NCBI RefSeq assembly: GCF_020283565.1 | Contig: NC_060063.1 | Span: 24,048,777-24,112,776, forward strand | Source: Trifolium pratense | Lineage: Eukaryota > Streptophyta > Magnoliopsida > Fabales > Fabaceae | Length of the DNA stretch: 64,000 bases | Direction of reading: 5' to 3' | Part shown: positions 11,107 to 22,088 of the stretch, piece after piece | Numbering within the stretch: the stretch's first letter is position 1 | How the letters are laid out: each line of letters opens with the position of its first letter | Position numbers and translations under genes: made by a program | Notes under the pieces: generated by a model | What the model saw: only the letters and a program-made list of their open reading frames with translations | What the model was told of the DNA's origin: nothing | The model's database searches: none

Positions 11107-12619
11107 CTCTGTTTTAAACACGATTTTTCTTCATATTTAACTAAACAGGAAGAACAATTATTCAATATTGAAAAAGGGGAAAGATGACAAACAAACTTAA
11201 TCTTAATTTGGCTCAATAATGAGAAAATATAAAACAAAATTAACTCATTTATAATATTCTATAACAATCTAGTAATATATTATATAATTGTTAATGAGTG
11301 AATTCGATTGGAAAGGAAGGACACTAAGAGTTATGTCTTCCCATCGAAGAATCACGAGAGTTTTTGAAGATCGTCACAAATGCTCCGTGAAGAGTTTGTG
11401 AAGTCTCATAGATTCTGTGATTTTGGGAGAAAAATATAACTATATAACTATAGGAATTACAATAGTAATTTTGAAAAACCAACAACCACATATATGATTT
11501 TTAAGTATACCTGCAAGAGCCTCAATTATGTGAAGAAATCTGGCAAGAGAAAGTTGACACTTCCTACCAAGTTGACACTTCCTTAGCATAAAAAACTTTG
11601 CGATAGCACTATGGGTTTATGAGAAGCGAAAATAGAGTATTGCTGCCCTGTATAAATTAGAGAAATTAAAACACACAATGATAATAAAACTTGTTAAAAT
11701 CACAATTAACAGTAAAGCAGGCACAAACATACCTAGATCTATATAAACTGCAAACTAAGGCAGAGGATAATAAAATTGAACAATACCACTAAACTCAAAA
11801 ACCTAGATTAATGGATACAAATTGAACAATTGAACAATATTATACCACTAAACTCAAAAGCCCTAAATTATAGAACATGGAAATGGAAATTGAACACATA
11901 AACTCAAAATCAAACAAGAGAAGAATCCATAAATTAACAAGAGAAGATTCAATAAATGGAAGACAAAAGTTAACATAATTAAAAATTGAAGACACGGGGA
12001 GAGAGGGAGGAAGAGAGAGTAGTGAAACCTTCGTTGAGGAAGAGATATGGCGGTGACAAGAGGAACTGCGGTGGCAGAAGCTACGATGAAGACGAACAAA
12101 GGCAAAGAAGAGCCAGGGCGAAGAAAAATTATGGCAGGGAAGAGGATCTGGGTTTTGTTTTGAGGGAAATCGTGAAAACAAAGATGAAATTTAATCTGTA
12201 CCCCGCGTTCAGGAAGCCTTGATCTTCAATTAGGGATTGGAGGCTAGGGTTCGAGAGAGTGTGAGAGAGAGAGAACGAGTTCGAGAAGATTAGGGTTTTT
12301 TTTTTTCGTGCGTGAAGTTTATATTAATTTCCATTCAAATAAAATAAAAAATCACATTAAAGACTTTTTACATCATAGCATATTATGGGCCAGATATAAA
12401 TGTATTTTAGACAATTTTCACCATAATTACAGGATTGCCACCGCGTTTAGCTTTTCATATGGGGATATTTTGATCAGATGTAATAAGTTGCGTCTATTTA
12501 TTTTTCACATCAAGTACAATTGAAACTAGATGTAAAGAGTACTCCATATTACTTTTCACATCTGACATCTCTTCCACTGATGTAAAACTCTTTAGTAATA
12601 TGTCATATTTGTACTAGTG
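11107..12619 (-). mobile_element. CACTA-type end and unassigned AT-rich sequence
   Basis: The right end reads CACTAGTACAAAT on the minus strand from 12619 leftward. Short subterminal repeats containing ACATC or GATGTGAAA follow over about 300 bp, the pattern of En/Spm termini. A matching left terminus was not found, so the element is truncated or its left end is unrecognised. Pyrimidine-rich minus-strand sequence around 11990-12240 looks like a plant 5' UTR, but its open frames resemble no protein. 11107-11800 shows nothing recognisable. Confidence 0.45.
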
Positions 12620-12862
12620 TTGATACCACTGTTAGTAGTTGAGGTAGTAGTGATAGTTTAGAATTAGTTTGATATTGTAGAAGACTTTGGTTGATAGTTG
12701 AAGGATAGTAACAAGTAGTGTGAAATCTAATATAGAAGTATTCAGTAACATGGAACAAGAGCTAACACATTAGTAGTAGGAGGAGAGTAGTGGTAGCATG
12801 GTGAAGCCTTATTGTTATTGTCATTGCATCTCAAAGGCTTGAGTACAATTGCACATAGTTTA

Positions 12863-12874
12863 CCTATTTATAGG
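12863..12874 (-). promoter_or_regulatory. TATA box of the heat-element LTR
   Basis: CCTATAAATAGG on the minus strand, about 27 bp downstream (minus sense) of the nearest heat-shock element. Confidence 0.6.
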
Positions 12875-12900
12875 TATGAGTGTATATTCTAAATACTACA

Positions 12901-12913
12901 TTCTAGAATTTTC
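12901..12913. promoter_or_regulatory. Heat-shock element
   Basis: TTCTAGAATTTTC is three alternating 5 bp units (TTCnnGAAnnTTC), a perfect minimal HSE. Confidence 0.6.
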
Positions 12914-12978
12914 ATGACATTTTCCTAATACATATATGTTATTGATTTATTCCATGATCAACTTCTAAAGTGTTATAG

Positions 12979-12991
12979 TTCTAGAAAATTC
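12979..12991. promoter_or_regulatory. Heat-shock element
   Basis: TTCTAGAAAATTC, again TTCnnGAAnnTTC without mismatch. Confidence 0.6.
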
Positions 12992-13026
12992 TAGCATGTG
13001 CATCAATGCTAAGTTATTCTATAAAC

Positions 13027-13716
13027 TAGGGGTGCTCGCGGTTCGGTTTGGATCGGTTTTGAGCCAAAAACTCATCCGATCCAAAAATAAATTCATTTGC
13101 GGTTTGGTTCGGTTTTGGATGACAAATAAAAAAAATCCGATCCAATCCGATCCAATATTATGCGGTTTAATTTGGATCGGTTTTTGGATATCCAAATTAT
13201 AAATTATAATTTTTTTAATAAATATAAATATTATAAAAAACGCTACAAAATAATAGTTTGACATTTTTGACAAAATAAATATTAAGTTTGATGTAAAATA
13301 TAACATATAATATATTGAAAATTAATATTTTGGAATGACAATTACCAATTATATTCGAAACATACAAAAAGTCAAAAAAAAAATAGATTAAATTAAACTA
13401 ACATATAGTATTAACAAAATTTAAAATAGATTAAATTAAACTAACCTATAGTATTAACAAAATTTAAAATGAAAAAAGTTAATGCAATATATATATTTAT
13501 ACTAATAAAAAAATAAATAAATATTAAAATATATGTATGCGGTTTGGTTTGGTTTGGATCGGTTTTAAGAAATCAATCCGAAATCCGATCCGATCCAGCG
13601 GTTTTCACAAAAGAACATCCAAACACATCCAAAAAACTTCGGTTTTTTGCGATTTTCGATTTTTTTGGATCGGTTTTCGGTTTTTATTTGGATTGGTTTG
13701 GATTTGAACACCCCTA
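13027..13716 (+). mobile_element. hAT-type MITE, 690 bp, TAGGGGTG termini
   Basis: Ends are TAGGGGTGCTC and GAACACCCCTA. The 8 bp target duplication CTATAAAC is perfect (13019-13026 and 13717-13724), diagnostic of hAT. Repeated CGGTTTGGATCGG-like motifs fill both subterminal regions, and the AT-rich centre has no gene. A second, inverted copy of the same family is the host of the 49056-56416 nest. Confidence 0.93.
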
Positions 13717-13734
13717 CTATAAACTACTAATGTA

Positions 13735-13752
13735 TTCTAGAAATATCTAGAA
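13735..13752. promoter_or_regulatory. Heat-shock element, four units
   Basis: TTCTAGAAATATCTAGAA is TTCnnGAAnnATCnnGAA: four alternating units with one mismatch, close to the LTR start. Confidence 0.6.
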
Positions 13753-13772
13753 ATGTGCATCATATTTCAACA

Positions 13773-14466
13773 GAGATGACCTTTTGTATTCCTTCCCAAT
13801 ACTATTTGATGGACTCCATAATAATATTCTGTAGCAATAGTACGTAGTGTCGTTTTTTGCCATCATCATTCTTTTGTTGTTTTCGTAATCTTTCTCTTGA
13901 ATTTATCAGTATTTGGAAAGTTGTCAATTTTACTGTTTCGATCTTTCGATCAATATTAGTTACCTAGCATGTCACCATATTTTTTGACAATGTTGATTTA
14001 ATTCTCTATATAATATCATCTTTCTTAAAATGTAGGCATCTTCATTGAAGAAGTTTATACCGTTATTTAGTATAGAGTTTGTTTTTTGTTTTTGAGCTAT
14101 AGTATAAAGAGTTCTCCAACTCAATACATAAAAAGTGTTTTTCAAGTTTACTAAATTTTTTTCTTGAATAAATTCTCCCAGTAATATAAGAATGAAAATT
14201 TTTTTTTAGGTATTTCAAAAAAAGATAAAATATAGAAAAAATATATACTAGTAGTGTTTACACTCTGTGATGTTAGGCAATTTTGATTTACCCTGTAATC
14301 TTTTTCCCCATATTACCCCTGTAAAGATTTTGTCCTTTTAGGCTAATGTTACATGTAAATGTGCAAGAAAGAAGATGAAAGATTGGAAGATGATTATATT
14401 CCCCCATTTACCAAGGGCATTATATATAGTTAGGCTGAGACAAAGGTCTGGAAAGACTATATTTAG
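13773..14466. other. Intergenic; holds a short copy of gene B upstream sequence
   Basis: About 50 bp at 13782-13835 match 32462-32515 upstream of gene B, including tcttttgtattccttccc-like and tgatggactccataat blocks. The rest is AT-rich with no gene, RNA or element end that I recognise. Confidence 0.5.
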
Positions 14467-15028
14467 TGTTGTGAATTAAGCAATCAAATAAGCGAATGGC
14501 AATAATAATCACAAAATAATCGGTAAACGGCGAGAAAGAAAAAGGACACAATAAAATTGTTTACACAGTTGGTCAAAGTGACCTGCTCTGGGGAGAGAGC
14601 AGCTCTCCGTTCCACTATCAAACTTGAAGTACTTGTTACAAATAAATTCTCCAAAAGAGCAATGCGAATTAGCCTTGATCCTAATTCTACCCTAAGCCCG
14701 AATTTCTGCCCGTGACCAAGAAATTCAATATGAAAGTGTTTCCCAAGGTGATAGAATGATTACCCAACCTTAGAGTCTTCACAAGATGTTTATCTTATAA
14801 CCCTAGTTTGTATGTTGGCCTCAGAAACCCTAAAAACCTCTTGAAAATCAGAAAAAATGCACTGCCTATAAATATGCTTGCGCAGGCTGCGCCTCCCGTA
14901 GAAGGCAGGAGCTTTTAGCTCCACCTGCGTATCAAAGTTGCGGCTCGCGCAGAATACCCTGCGCCTCGCACAGGAGGCTGCAGCTCAACCAGTTTTTTTC
15001 TGATCACAATTTCAAGGCAAATACAACA
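14467..15028 (-). mobile_element. Solo LTR, same copia family as 46687
   Basis: Runs TGTTGTGAATT...AATACAACA, 562 bp. It matches the copia LTR at 46687-47297 over several blocks, notably the one around ctctggggagagagcagctc. The 5 bp flanks TTTAG and TTCAG differ at one base, fitting an old target duplication. No internal sequence adjoins on either side, so it is a solo LTR. The middle is GC-rich near 14880-14990. Confidence 0.75.
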
Positions 15029-15697
15029 TTCAGCCTCTAATGATGATCTTGATATGGTAAATTGTTTTGATGAGGGAGAAGCACAGAAAAACAGTAAAAC
15101 TAGTGACTGTATTTCTACATTTAGGACAATGATCAGTTAAAATCACCAAATGACATTAATTTGCATTCATAATTAAGAAGACAAGATTGCATCAAAAAAG
15201 AAATTAAGAAGACAAGATGAATAATTATTTACAAGTGTGGCCTTTGATGTATTGAAGAACTTGAGTTGCAGCCTCAAAATACTTCTGCATATATGTGCTG
15301 TTACAAACTGTTTGAGAATGTTTTGTAGCACAAAACAGATAAGTAACACTTAGGGTAGCCAATTAGAAAAACATAATGAATCCATTCTACAAAATTAGCT
15401 ACATCAGTTGTTTATTCCAAAGCTTAAGGTGAACTGCAAGAATATCATATAGTTAATTAAATTAGAGGTACATGTCTTCTATTAGCAGCACATTACAAAC
15501 AAAAATTTACTACCACAAGAAACAGATTTCCTTGTATTCTAGACACGGTACACCAAAAAATGGCTAAATAAAATCCAATATTAAAATCAAAGTGAACCGA
15601 ACAGAACCACAATGACAATAATTAAAAAGGGATGTCCAGAAACCAGATAATACATGACACATCAAGTACAAAATACGAAAGGAAATCGGAAAAAAGC
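15029..15697. other. 3' flank of gene A, with duplicated stretches
   Basis: 15033-15170 resembles 25370-25545 (aatgatgatcttgatatgg-like start, tcagttaaaatcaccaaatga end). 15545-15697 resembles 34040-34170, the 3' flank of gene C, so the duplicated unit extends beyond the coding region. It probably includes the 3' UTR of gene A. No separate gene. Confidence 0.55.
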
Positions 15698-16774
15698 CTA
15701 ACAATTACTGTTGTGAAGATTCACCAAAGCTTTTACTGTTATAGGATCAGCCCCTGCTGTTAAAATAACCTCAGAGTCTGAAGCACTTGATCTTGCACAA
15801 CTGGTGTCTCCCTTCTTCACCTCCTGTGCAACGGCAATCAATGTAGGAAACCTTGAAGAATGAACCATCAACATTTCAAAATATGAAGCCACAGACATGT
15901 AAAGCTGAGGACAAATATGAGACGCAACAGCTTCACTAGCCTCGGTAAAATCTTCCACCTCTGACAAAACCCGATCATCAAACAGAACAGGAGATTGGGG
16001 CTTAACCAACACATCATTGATAAGACTGAAATGCCGCATACCAGACCATGCTAACTCAGCACACAAATATTGACAAACACCGCCAATTTCTGCATCTCCC
16101 CAGTTACTTTTCCTCAATATAAATTTAATCACATCATGACGAAGAGTCGAACAAGAACCAAGCATAGTCTTAATAACATTAGCTCTTCTAAAATCAAACG
16201 GAATATCAAGCTTAGCATCTGGATCAAATCCAACTAACTCTCTCAAATCACAAATACACCTACTCATAAAATCACTATAACTTTCTTTATCAGTAAACTT
16301 CTTCAAAAGAACAAGAACACAACAACTAAAGTAAACAAGTATTGTAGGCCATTCCAATTGTGGAATCTCGTTCTTGTCAATGTTACATTCCTTAGCCATG
16401 TATGGTAACCAAACAACCTTACTAGGTCTTACACCAATTCTGTTCAAAGCAGCTTCAGTTGAAGTTCGGAATACAGTAGGTGAACCGTAAACATTGCATA
16501 GCATAGAAGATACATTAACACATAACTCTTTGTTGTTGTTAGAGTTCTTTGCAGTGTTGTAGGCAACGGAAAAAGCCATCCCACAACGAACTTTATCATC
16601 TGATATATAAAATGTATGATCTGTCAAGTTTCCAATAGGAACAGATGTTGTTATTGGGAATAGCCACTCATCATCATTGGGATATCTTGGCTTTAATTCG
16701 TTCATGGTTGTTTTTAGACGGTTGAGATTAGTTGTTTTTGGAGTGTGAATGGGAGGAACAATTGTTTTCTTCAT
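15698..16774 (-). CDS. Gene A: intronless protein of unknown family, 358 aa
   Basis: A single uninterrupted exon with no signal peptide or convincing membrane segment. It is a paralogue of gene B (32660-33754), pseudogene C and fragment D. Blocks shared with B include GMAFSVAYNTAK (65-76), IPQLEW and the hydrophobic stretch after it (137-156), IKTMLGS (201-207), CQYLCAELAWSGM (234-246), SPVLFDDRVLSEVEDF (261-276) and SRFPTLIAVA (307-316). I do not recognise a plant domain. Length, lack of introns and the block pattern loosely recall nucleocapsid-like sequences of plant rhabdo- and varicosaviruses that are known as endogenous copies in plant genomes. That is an inference from pattern only. An intact frame beside a broken copy suggests constraint or youth. 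The start is the first ATG of the frame. Confidence 0.7.
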   Translation of the reverse strand: MKKTIVPPIHTPKTTNLNRLKTTMNELKPRYPNDDEWLFPITTSVPIGNLTDHTFYISDDKVRCGMAFSVAYNTAKNSNNNKELCVNVSSMLCNVYGSPTVFRTSTEAALNRIGVRPSKVVWLPYMAKECNIDKNEIPQLEWPTILVYFSCCVLVLLKKFTDKESYSDFMSRCICDLRELVGFDPDAKLDIPFDFRRANVIKTMLGSCSTLRHDVIKFILRKSNWGDAEIGGVCQYLCAELAWSGMRHFSLINDVLVKPQSPVLFDDRVLSEVEDFTEASEAVASHICPQLYMSVASYFEMLMVHSSRFPTLIAVAQEVKKGDTSCARSSASDSEVILTAGADPITVKALVNLHNSNC

Positions 16775-17385
16775 TCTTGATACAGGTAACAGTTGTGTTT
16801 GTTTAATGGAGCAAAGAAAAGGATGAAAATAACTAACGATAGAACTTCTTGATAGTGTTTAATTGGGTGGTTTGAAAGTGACAATATGCATGTGTAGTAG
16901 GTTGCAGGTGCCTTTTCAGATTGGCTTTTCTAATCACGCTAGCTAACCAAACATTGGGAACCATTAAAAGAGTGTTTTGGGAAGTCCAATTGTCTGTCAA
17001 ATATTGGAAGCCAAAAAAAAATAAAAAATAGTAGTTTATAGTGGATGAGCTTATAACGAATAAGCTAATTAATTGGAGTTGGGATCCTTTTTATTTCCTA
17101 ATCTTACCATTTCTTTCATTACTAAAGTTTTTAAATATTTTGGAGTGTATAAAAGATATTTGGACTCACTTAATTTCAAACTTTTACATTTATATTCTCA
17201 AAACTAATTGAATTTGTACTGTTTGGTAAAATTAACAGTTGAACTAACTTATAAGTGTGAAATGACATAAAAAATATATGTGTAATTAATATTTAATTTT
17301 TTTTAAGTAAGATGATAGGGGTAAAATTGAAAGAAAAAATTATTATAAGTTAGTAAAATAATAAACTATAAACTCTTTTTCAAAA
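16775..17385. other. Upstream region of gene A
   Basis: AT-rich intergenic sequence between the gene A start and the CACTA element. I see no clear TATA box and no other feature. Confidence 0.4.
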
Positions 17386-20227
17386 CACTACAAGAAAATC
17401 AGGCTATACCCACGGCCATTTTTGCTATTACCCACGGCTTTACCTTAGGTAGAGCGAATTTACCCACGGAATACCCACGGCATGTGGCCGTGGAATAAAA
17501 CTTCGTAGGTAACTTGTTACCTGCTGATATGCTGTGGGTAAAGTTACCCATGTAATACCGACGACCTTTCCCACTGTATTATCTAGGACTTGACAGTGGG
17601 AACCTATCCATAGAAAAGCCATCAGTAAGCATTACCCACGGCATTGCCATGGGTATAGTCAATTTTATAAAAAAAAAAAGTTTAATATTTGCCAGTAGCC
17701 ACTAGTACCACAGAAAAAACCCCTCAATAACTTTAAGCAAAAATCTGAAAAATATAAAAATCTTATCACTGAAATAATAATTTACAAACACAAAAGATCA
17801 CTATCAAATAAGGTGTAGGCATAGCAAAAAATGCAAGTAACACTTCAAATCTCAAAATGAACCTATAATTTCTCACATCTCCTTGAGCCTCATCATTTGA
17901 TGTCTTTGCTTGCTCCTGAATTGATGTCATTTGTGCAGCCATCTTGTTTGAGGAATCTGGTCCAAGTCTTTTCTTTAGCGGACATCTATAAAATATACAA
18001 AAAAAACCTAATAAGTTTAACAAAAATCCAACAATATACCCAAAGATATAATAAACCCAAAATTTAAGAAATTAAGTTTTGTAATCATAGTAGAAAGTAA
18101 CAGTAACAAAATGTTAAGACTAGTCAAAATGAACTTACCAATCAAATAATACAAAAGAAACCATTGTCAATGACTAGATCTCCTATAAATAAAATAAAAA
18201 AGGTGTATGAGTTAGCAACTCTATAAAATTGGAATTAAGAAAATTGATTTCCAAATATATATGATTAAAAAATTGGAAAGCCTGATATTCCATCCAATGA
18301 ACTGTCATAATTACCATTGCATAATTAACAAATGCAAAGGGAAACAAATCATACCCTCCAAAACGATACTTATTGCCTGACCAAAATAATAATTCTGTTA
18401 ATCTAAGCTGGTTTGGGGTGACTGTAAAACAGATGCAAAGGGAAACAAATCATACCCATAAAAAAAAATTATAGTAAGACAATATAAACATGAACAAACC
18501 ATAACATGAACGAGATTGTAAATATCATCACCTCACGATGCTTACAAGAAACCTGGTGTGCATCCCATATAGGGACTCTGACTTCAGAACAACTTCACAA
18601 ACCCGGCAAACATAGTATTTGACATTGCATCGATGTACCAGTCTTGAATCCCTACATTAAACCTGCAAAATTCACCTGAAATTTTCCCATTCTGGCCAGC
18701 AGCATGGATCTCTTTCATAAAATCATTCAGCTTGGTTATTTATAAACAATGCATTCGAGTTTATGAACGAAAGAACGTCCTTCACATTCTGAGTATCATG
18801 AGAGCAACCTCGCGTTCAGTAGAGTCTCTGAAATTTGTCATAAAAACAAATTAGAAAATCACTAACTATGAATGAAACAAGCAAAGCCTTGGGTTTCCTA
18901 ATGCTAGTTTCCTATGAATGAATGAATGAACTCACTTAAGGCTTCTCCAAATGATACAACAACTATTACTCCACCTTATCTTGCTACAAACTACCCAGGT
19001 CAAGGCAAAACATAAAATCATCCATCCCAGACACAATATTAATTAATGGCACTAAAAAATAAACTCCCAATAAGAACACCCCCTTCCAAGCTAACACTAG
19101 CTGCTGAAATACTACTTCACGCATATAAACTGTAACAAATAAAATTCAAAATTGTGCAAGTAACAATCTAATAAACTATGCTACTTAACTCATTTACCAA
19201 TTTGGCTGCAACATAATGCGTGTATCTAATGTTTGGGTGAGTCAATATGAAGTATGAACTTACCAAGGGAAGATCAAGTGTAAACCCATTCACTCCATAT
19301 CAAGTGCTAAGCAGAAACTACAATTCCATAGTTTATTCAATCAGAATTGAAAAATAAACCAATGGATGAGGAGCCAACCGGATGATGATGATGATGATGA
19401 GAATTTACAATGTTGAAAGCATATATTCCCTACACATTCAGATTTCTCACGTTTGTTCTACACAACCCATGTAAACAAGAAAAACAAACAATAATTAACC
19501 ATTACCACACAACACAAACAAACATGAATCAATCAAAACTCTTTATTGGGGGTAAAATTGAGGATTAGGGTTTTAAAACTTTTGGGTCATTTCACATTTA
19601 GAAACAATTATAGGTTAAGCACTCACCAGAAATTCACTTCCTCACTATGGTTAGGCGAGGTAAAGCGTGAATCTGAACAATCTCAGACAAGAGGAGAACA
19701 ACGGCTAAATTGTGCTGTGGTGAAGCTGCGAACGCGAGAAGATGAGCGAACGATGATGTTGTTACGTTTCTGCGACCAGATGGAAAAAGAGAGATGATTG
19801 TTGTTGTGAGTAGAGAGTGAGATGGTCGGAGATGAGTGGGACGAGAAAAGTGTATCAGAGTGAGATGAGAAACAAATGAGAAAAGTGAAAAGGGAATGGA
19901 AAGGTAAAGTTAAACGTATTAGATCAAAAAATAAAAAATAATTAGAATTACAGTATAGACAGAAATGGGTAGAGAAAATTACTTTTTCCCCTTACATGCG
20001 GCCATGCCGTGGGAACCGTTACTTACAGATATGCCGTGGGTACTAAAAGTTATATTTTTTGCTTACCCACAGATATACCGTGGGAACTGCGTTTTCGCGA
20101 AAAAAAGTTGGGTGGGATGGAATAGTTTCCTTATTTTTACCTTACCCATGAATAAGTCATGGATAATACCCACGGAAAAGAGCCCTGGGTAAAAAAGCCG
20201 TGGGTATGTGCAACTTTTCTTGTAGTG
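17386..20227. mobile_element. Non-autonomous CACTA transposon, 2842 bp
   Basis: Both termini read CACTACAAGAAAA inward, with a 3 bp flank AAA on each side (weak, because AAA is common). Subterminal CCCACGG/CCGTGGG motifs are repeated many times: CCCACGGCC near the left end, GCCGTGGG near the right. No transposase frame is present. The interior carries a zinc-finger gene fragment on the minus strand (18532-18655) and, near 19540-19800, sequence like a plant leader. It would depend on an autonomous En/Spm relative. Confidence 0.9.
18532..18655 (-). pseudogene. Captured exon fragment of a ZNF830-like zinc-finger gene
   Basis: On the minus strand the frame gives VCRVCEVVLKSES, then after a 2 bp frame change WDAHQVSCKHRE. 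Together these make a C-x2-C...H-x5-H zinc finger of the type in plant ZNF830 homologues, where CRVC, VVLKSES and W-x-AHQ-x-S-x-KH are characteristic. Upstream residues RLVHR also fit that family. The fragment ends at GAG before GTGATG, a plausible splice donor. The 2 bp change and an upstream stop make it non-functional. It lies inside the CACTA element, so it is probably transduplicated host sequence. Confidence 0.65.
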
Positions 20228-20232
20228 AAAAC

Positions 20233-20900
20233 TGTTGGAACAAATCTACAATTTGTATAAGAACTTGGTATAGAATAAAGACAAGTTGAGAACTAAAGTG
20301 TGTGAATTTGAAAAAATTCATATTAAGTCCCACATTGCTTGAGACACTCACTGTAGTAATGTTTATATACAATAAGATTACTACTTGGGGTACGCCCCAA
20401 GGGGTACCCAGTTTTGTAAACGGGGCACACCATGCCGAATCCCACATTGCTTGAGACACTCACTGTAGTAATGTTTATATACAATAAGGTCACTACTTGG
20501 GGTACGCCCCAAGGGGTACCCAGTTTTTTTGTTGTGCATCTTTTCAGAATTCTAAATAGCTGATTTCTGCAAATCGAAATCTCCTTCTCTCTCTCTCTCT
20601 CTCTCTCACATTCTTAGTTAAAATAATTTTTTGTTTCTTGTTTTCAAAGAGTGATTGCTGCCACTTCGAATTAATATTCGAATATCAATATTAGACTGGT
20701 TCGTCGTAACCATCGAAGGTGTTTTCTGCCCGTTTCTACAGTGCAGTAGAAAACGATATCCTGTGGACTTCACGGTTGATAGTCTACCTTGCACAGTTTT
20801 GGGTAGTACCGTGAAACGTCTTAAAGAGAGAGCTTATCGAACTGCAACTCGACCAGTAATTTCTCCTTACCTATTTTTTTTTTAATCGATTTTCTATAAA
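20233..20900 (+). mobile_element. Probable LTR fragment with 112 bp tandem duplication
   Basis: Starts TGTTGGAACAAATC just after the CACTA target duplication. It contains tcccacattgcttgagac blocks and a tttatata motif, as in many copia LTRs. The block from about 20329 repeats at 20441 (offset 112 bp); both copies end in the self-complementary ttggggtacgccccaa followed by ggggtaccc. A CT microsatellite lies at 20589-20607. The right end is not defined. Confidence 0.45.
20329..20552 (+). repeat. 112 bp tandem duplication with palindromic end
   Basis: Two copies starting at 20329 and 20441, nearly identical. The GC-rich GGGGTACGCCCCAAGGGGTA stretch in each can fold on itself. Confidence 0.7.
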
Positions 20901-21190
20901 CTGGGAAATAACAAAAATTGTTACCAAACATGTCTTTATAGCCAAATAAACTTACCAAACGTGTCTTACCAATCATACTGGTTGTGATTTTGCTGAAGCT
21001 TTCAGCATTTGGATTTACTTTCAGACTCTACGTGGTACAAGAGTTAGTGTGTTACGGACGGGAGGTTATGGTTCAAATGTTTTCCACCTTGTGGGAAATT
21101 CAAGGAGGGATATGATATGATGATGAATAGATGAGTTTATAATTTAGATTCTCCTAATTTTCTTAGTAGAGTCCTTTTAAGAAGAATCTT
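20901..21190. other. Unassigned spacer
   Basis: AT-rich sequence with no gene or element end that I recognise. Part of 21125-21180 resembles 24765-24815, suggesting a dispersed repeat. Confidence 0.3.
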
Positions 21191-21541
21191 TCACCAATTG
21201 TCTTCTTGGTTGGTAACAAGGTCCTGAAAAAGCACCACACGAGAAAGAGAAAATAGCATGATAATTAGGTGCTTGAGTAAGTTGGAAACCGAGAGCAATT
21301 GAAGAGGAAAAGAAGGAACATACAAGGCTACAAAATTCTCATTATTAGGAAATACCTTGAGTTTTCCCTTACCAATAACAAGAACACCATATCCATCGGA
21401 AAGAGACACATGAGAAGGACTAGAAATGTTTTCAAAATCTACTAGATTGGTCAATTTATTTATCATGTGATCAATCGCACCAGAATTGACAATCCAAAAA
21501 TCATGCACAATATTAAATTTCAAAGGTAGTAGGGAGTGCAT
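21191..21541 (-). pseudogene. Copia protease / pre-integrase fragment
   Basis: The 116-codon frame contains a protease-like WIVNSGAIDHM, where copia proteases have DSGA. The active-site Asp is replaced by Asn, so it would be inactive. Blocks VSLSDGYGVLVIGKGKLKV and VPSFPLQLLSVSNLLK are typical of the protease to GAG-pre-integrase region. Reverse transcriptase and integrase parts are absent nearby. It lies opposite in strand to the chromovirus relic at 22089. Confidence 0.75.
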
Positions 21542-21584
21542 TTAACATACCTTCACTTTTTCCATAAAAAAGGATTCTCCGACC

Positions 21585-22080
21585 CAAGGTTTTAAATTGC
21601 GGTCGCGGATGCGGTTGCGGTCGCGGTTGTTGCGAATGCGGTTATTGCGGATGCTGCAACGCGCGATGCGGTTGTTGCGGCGTGAAATTATTTTGAAATT
21701 TCACAAGCTGTATAAAATGAAACTACTATCTAACTACACTATTTATCCACAATTTCATAGTCTTAGTTTATTCCATAAACAATAATTTTAATGTACTTAA
21801 AATACACGGTTGAGAGATTGTTAAAAGTAAAATTTTTCATTAGATTTGACACAAATTAGGATTTGAAGTTCATAAATTTTATTTTATGGTGAGAAAATTT
21901 GAACGAACATCGCCGAAAACATCTGATGCGACTTCGGATGCGGTTGTGATGCGGTTATGATGCGGCCGTACACGTGAATTAAGAACACACCGCAATTGCG
22001 GTGCGATGCGGTTGCGGTGGCTACCACATCAGCAATATTACGGCCGCAATTGCGGATGCGGACCACAATTTAAAACCTTG
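21585..22080. mobile_element. hAT-type MITE, 496 bp, GCGGTTGCGG-rich
   Basis: Termini CAAGGTTTTAAATTGCGG and its reverse complement. The perfect 8 bp target duplication is CTCCGACC (21577-21584 and 22081-22088). Both arms are full of GCGGATGCGG and GCGGTTGCGG motifs, and the centre is AT-rich. It is inserted in a chromovirus integrase relic. Confidence 0.93.
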
Positions 22081-22088
22081 CTCCGACC

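Larger units (their letters stand above)
12618..13772 (-). mobile_element. Copia-type LTR with clustered heat-shock elements, split by a hAT MITE
   Basis: On the minus strand the LTR runs TGTTGAAATATG...GGTATCAACA, about 457 bp once the hAT insertion and its duplication (698 bp) are removed. A TATA box lies at 12863-12874 and three perfect or near-perfect heat-shock elements lie upstream of it. Size, TGTTGAAA start and promoter layout recall the heat-activated ONSEN/ATCOPIA78 LTR of Arabidopsis, but sequence homology is not established. No matching target duplication is visible and no internal domain adjoins, so it is probably a solo or rearranged LTR. Its left end overlaps the CACTA terminus by two bases. 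Confidence 0.6.

Noticed and set aside
11840..12222. Several overlapping frames of 78-113 codons on both strands
   Set aside because: Pyrimidine-rich leader-like sequence next to a CACTA end; no start context, domain or repeat supports a gene.
17766..18023. 85-codon minus frame inside the CACTA element
   Set aside because: Possibly another captured scrap, but I recognise no family and there is no supporting exon structure, so it is not listed as a gene.
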